The position numbers and the translations under genes were made by a program. Shown in pieces: positions 6,116 through 6,672 of a stretch of 6,672 bases of DNA; position 1 is the first letter of the stretch; the number at the start of each line of letters is the position of its first letter. The notes under the pieces were generated by a model. That model did no database searches and was not told the DNA's origin. It was given only the letters and a program-made list of their open reading frames with translations. Origin of the DNA: Limnohabitans sp. (lineage in GTDB: Bacteria; Pseudomonadota; Gammaproteobacteria; Burkholderiales; Burkholderiaceae_C); assembly GCA_021731425.1 (NCBI GenBank), contig JAKFXJ010000272.1, positions 1 through 6,672 on the forward strand, read 5' to 3'.

Positions 6116-6672
6116 TCAGGACGCCAACTCGTAAGCCGTGCTGCGTCCGCCACCCTCCAAGCGGCGCAACACGCCCCGCGCCAACAAGTCATTGATATCG
6201 CGCAGCGCCGTGTCGGCCGAACATTTCCCCAGGTTGGCCCACTTGGCGTTGGTCAACTTGCCGTCCATGCCGTCGAGCACGCGGTTGAGCACCAGCGTCT
6301 GCCGTGCATTCATCGGCGTGTCTGCCCAGCGCTGCCAAAACTTCGCCTTGTCCAGCACGCCCACCAACAAACCATCAGCGCCCTGCACCGCGCGCAGCAA
6401 GCAGGCCAAAAACCACTGCAGCCATGGCGTCACGTCCATCGAGCCACGTTGGGTGGCTTCGAGTTGTTCGTAATACTGTTTGCGCTCGCGCTGAATTTGC
6501 GCACTCAGGCTGTAAAACCGTTGTGCAGAGCCTTCTGCTCGGGCCAAGGCCATGTCGCCCACGGCTCGGCTGATACGGCCATTGCCGTCGTCAAACGGGT
6601 GCAAGGTCACCAGCCACAAATGCGCCAACCCAGCGTGCACCAGCCCATCACCCAAAGGCCCGGCGTTGAACC
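6116..6672 (-). CDS. Fic-family protein (AMP-transferase), C-terminal part; N-terminus beyond window edge
   Basis: Fic proteins usually transfer AMP from ATP to a hydroxyl side chain of a target protein. The frame is open from the right edge to TGA at 6118-6116, giving about 185 residues. The catalytic motif HPFDDGNGR is intact at 6575-6601, with the catalytic histidine codon at 6599-6601, preceded by an AHLWLVTL helix and followed by ISRAVGDMALARAEG. A middle helical region contains SAQIQRERKQYYEQLEATQ and DVTPWLQWFLACL. The C-terminal part (KLTNAKWANLGKCSADTALRDINDLL, then RGVLRRLEGGGRSTAYEL) looks like a winged helix, often DNA-binding. This layout matches Fic proteins that carry an N-terminal DUF4172-type domain, so perhaps 180-200 residues lie off the window. 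Any N-terminal inhibitory helix would also be off the window, and no antitoxin gene is visible downstream. The TTG and ATG near the edge are not real starts, because coding continues into the edge. Target unknown. Confidence 0.92.
   Translation of the reverse strand, partial: FNAGPLGDGLVHAGLAHLWLVTLHPFDDGNGRISRAVGDMALARAEGSAQRFYSLSAQIQRERKQYYEQLEATQRGSMDVTPWLQWFLACLLRAVQGADGLLVGVLDKAKFWQRWADTPMNARQTLVLNRVLDGMDGKLTNAKWANLGKCSADTALRDINDLLARGVLRRLEGGGRSTAYELAS

Noticed and set aside
5854..6192. Minus-strand 112-codon frame across the gap between the Fic and fusion genes
   Set aside because: It overlaps both flanking genes out of frame and its translation shows no family feature.

Overview
The window reads as chromosomal DNA from a GC-rich betaproteobacterium. 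Burkholderiales, probably Comamonadaceae, is the best guess. This rests on the combination of a Bug-type solute-binding protein, a phthalate-4,5-dioxygenase-like Rieske oxygenase and a divergent IclR regulator, together with GC-rich third positions and many long antisense shadow frames. The taxonomic call is an inference from gene content, because no marker gene is present.

Layout from left to right. (1) Positions 1-2114, minus strand: a two-gene catabolic unit. The Rieske non-haem iron oxygenase alpha subunit (840-2114) comes first, followed 33 bases later by a Bug/TctC-type periplasmic solute-binding protein (3-806, C-terminus cut by the left edge). (2) Positions 2115-2253: a divergent intergenic region with a 23-bp imperfect palindrome at 2191-2213. 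It overlaps the best -35 candidates of both directions and is the natural candidate operator. (3) Positions 2254-3003, plus strand: an IclR-family regulator. (4) Positions 3031-5945, minus strand: a tightly coupled pair. A 720-residue natural fusion of a TVP38/TMEM64 (DedA-like) membrane domain to a complete FAD/NAD(P) disulfide oxidoreductase overlaps by ATGA a secreted DUF3047 protein. (5) Positions 5946-6115: a 170-base non-coding gap with a perfect inverted repeat and a weak promoter candidate. (6) Positions 6116-6672, minus strand: the C-terminal part of a Fic-domain AMP-transferase with a C-terminal winged-helix-like region, cut by the right edge.

How the genes may work together. The IclR protein probably controls uptake (Bug protein) and ring hydroxylation (Rieske oxygenase) of an aromatic or carboxylated compound. 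The reductase partner and the remaining transporter parts are not in the window. The membrane oxidoreductase and the DUF3047 protein form a second unit that links a cytoplasmic thiol/flavin redox module, a membrane domain and a periplasmic protein. Its function is unknown to me, and it is the most interesting part of the window. I found no RNA genes, mobile elements, CRISPR arrays or origins.
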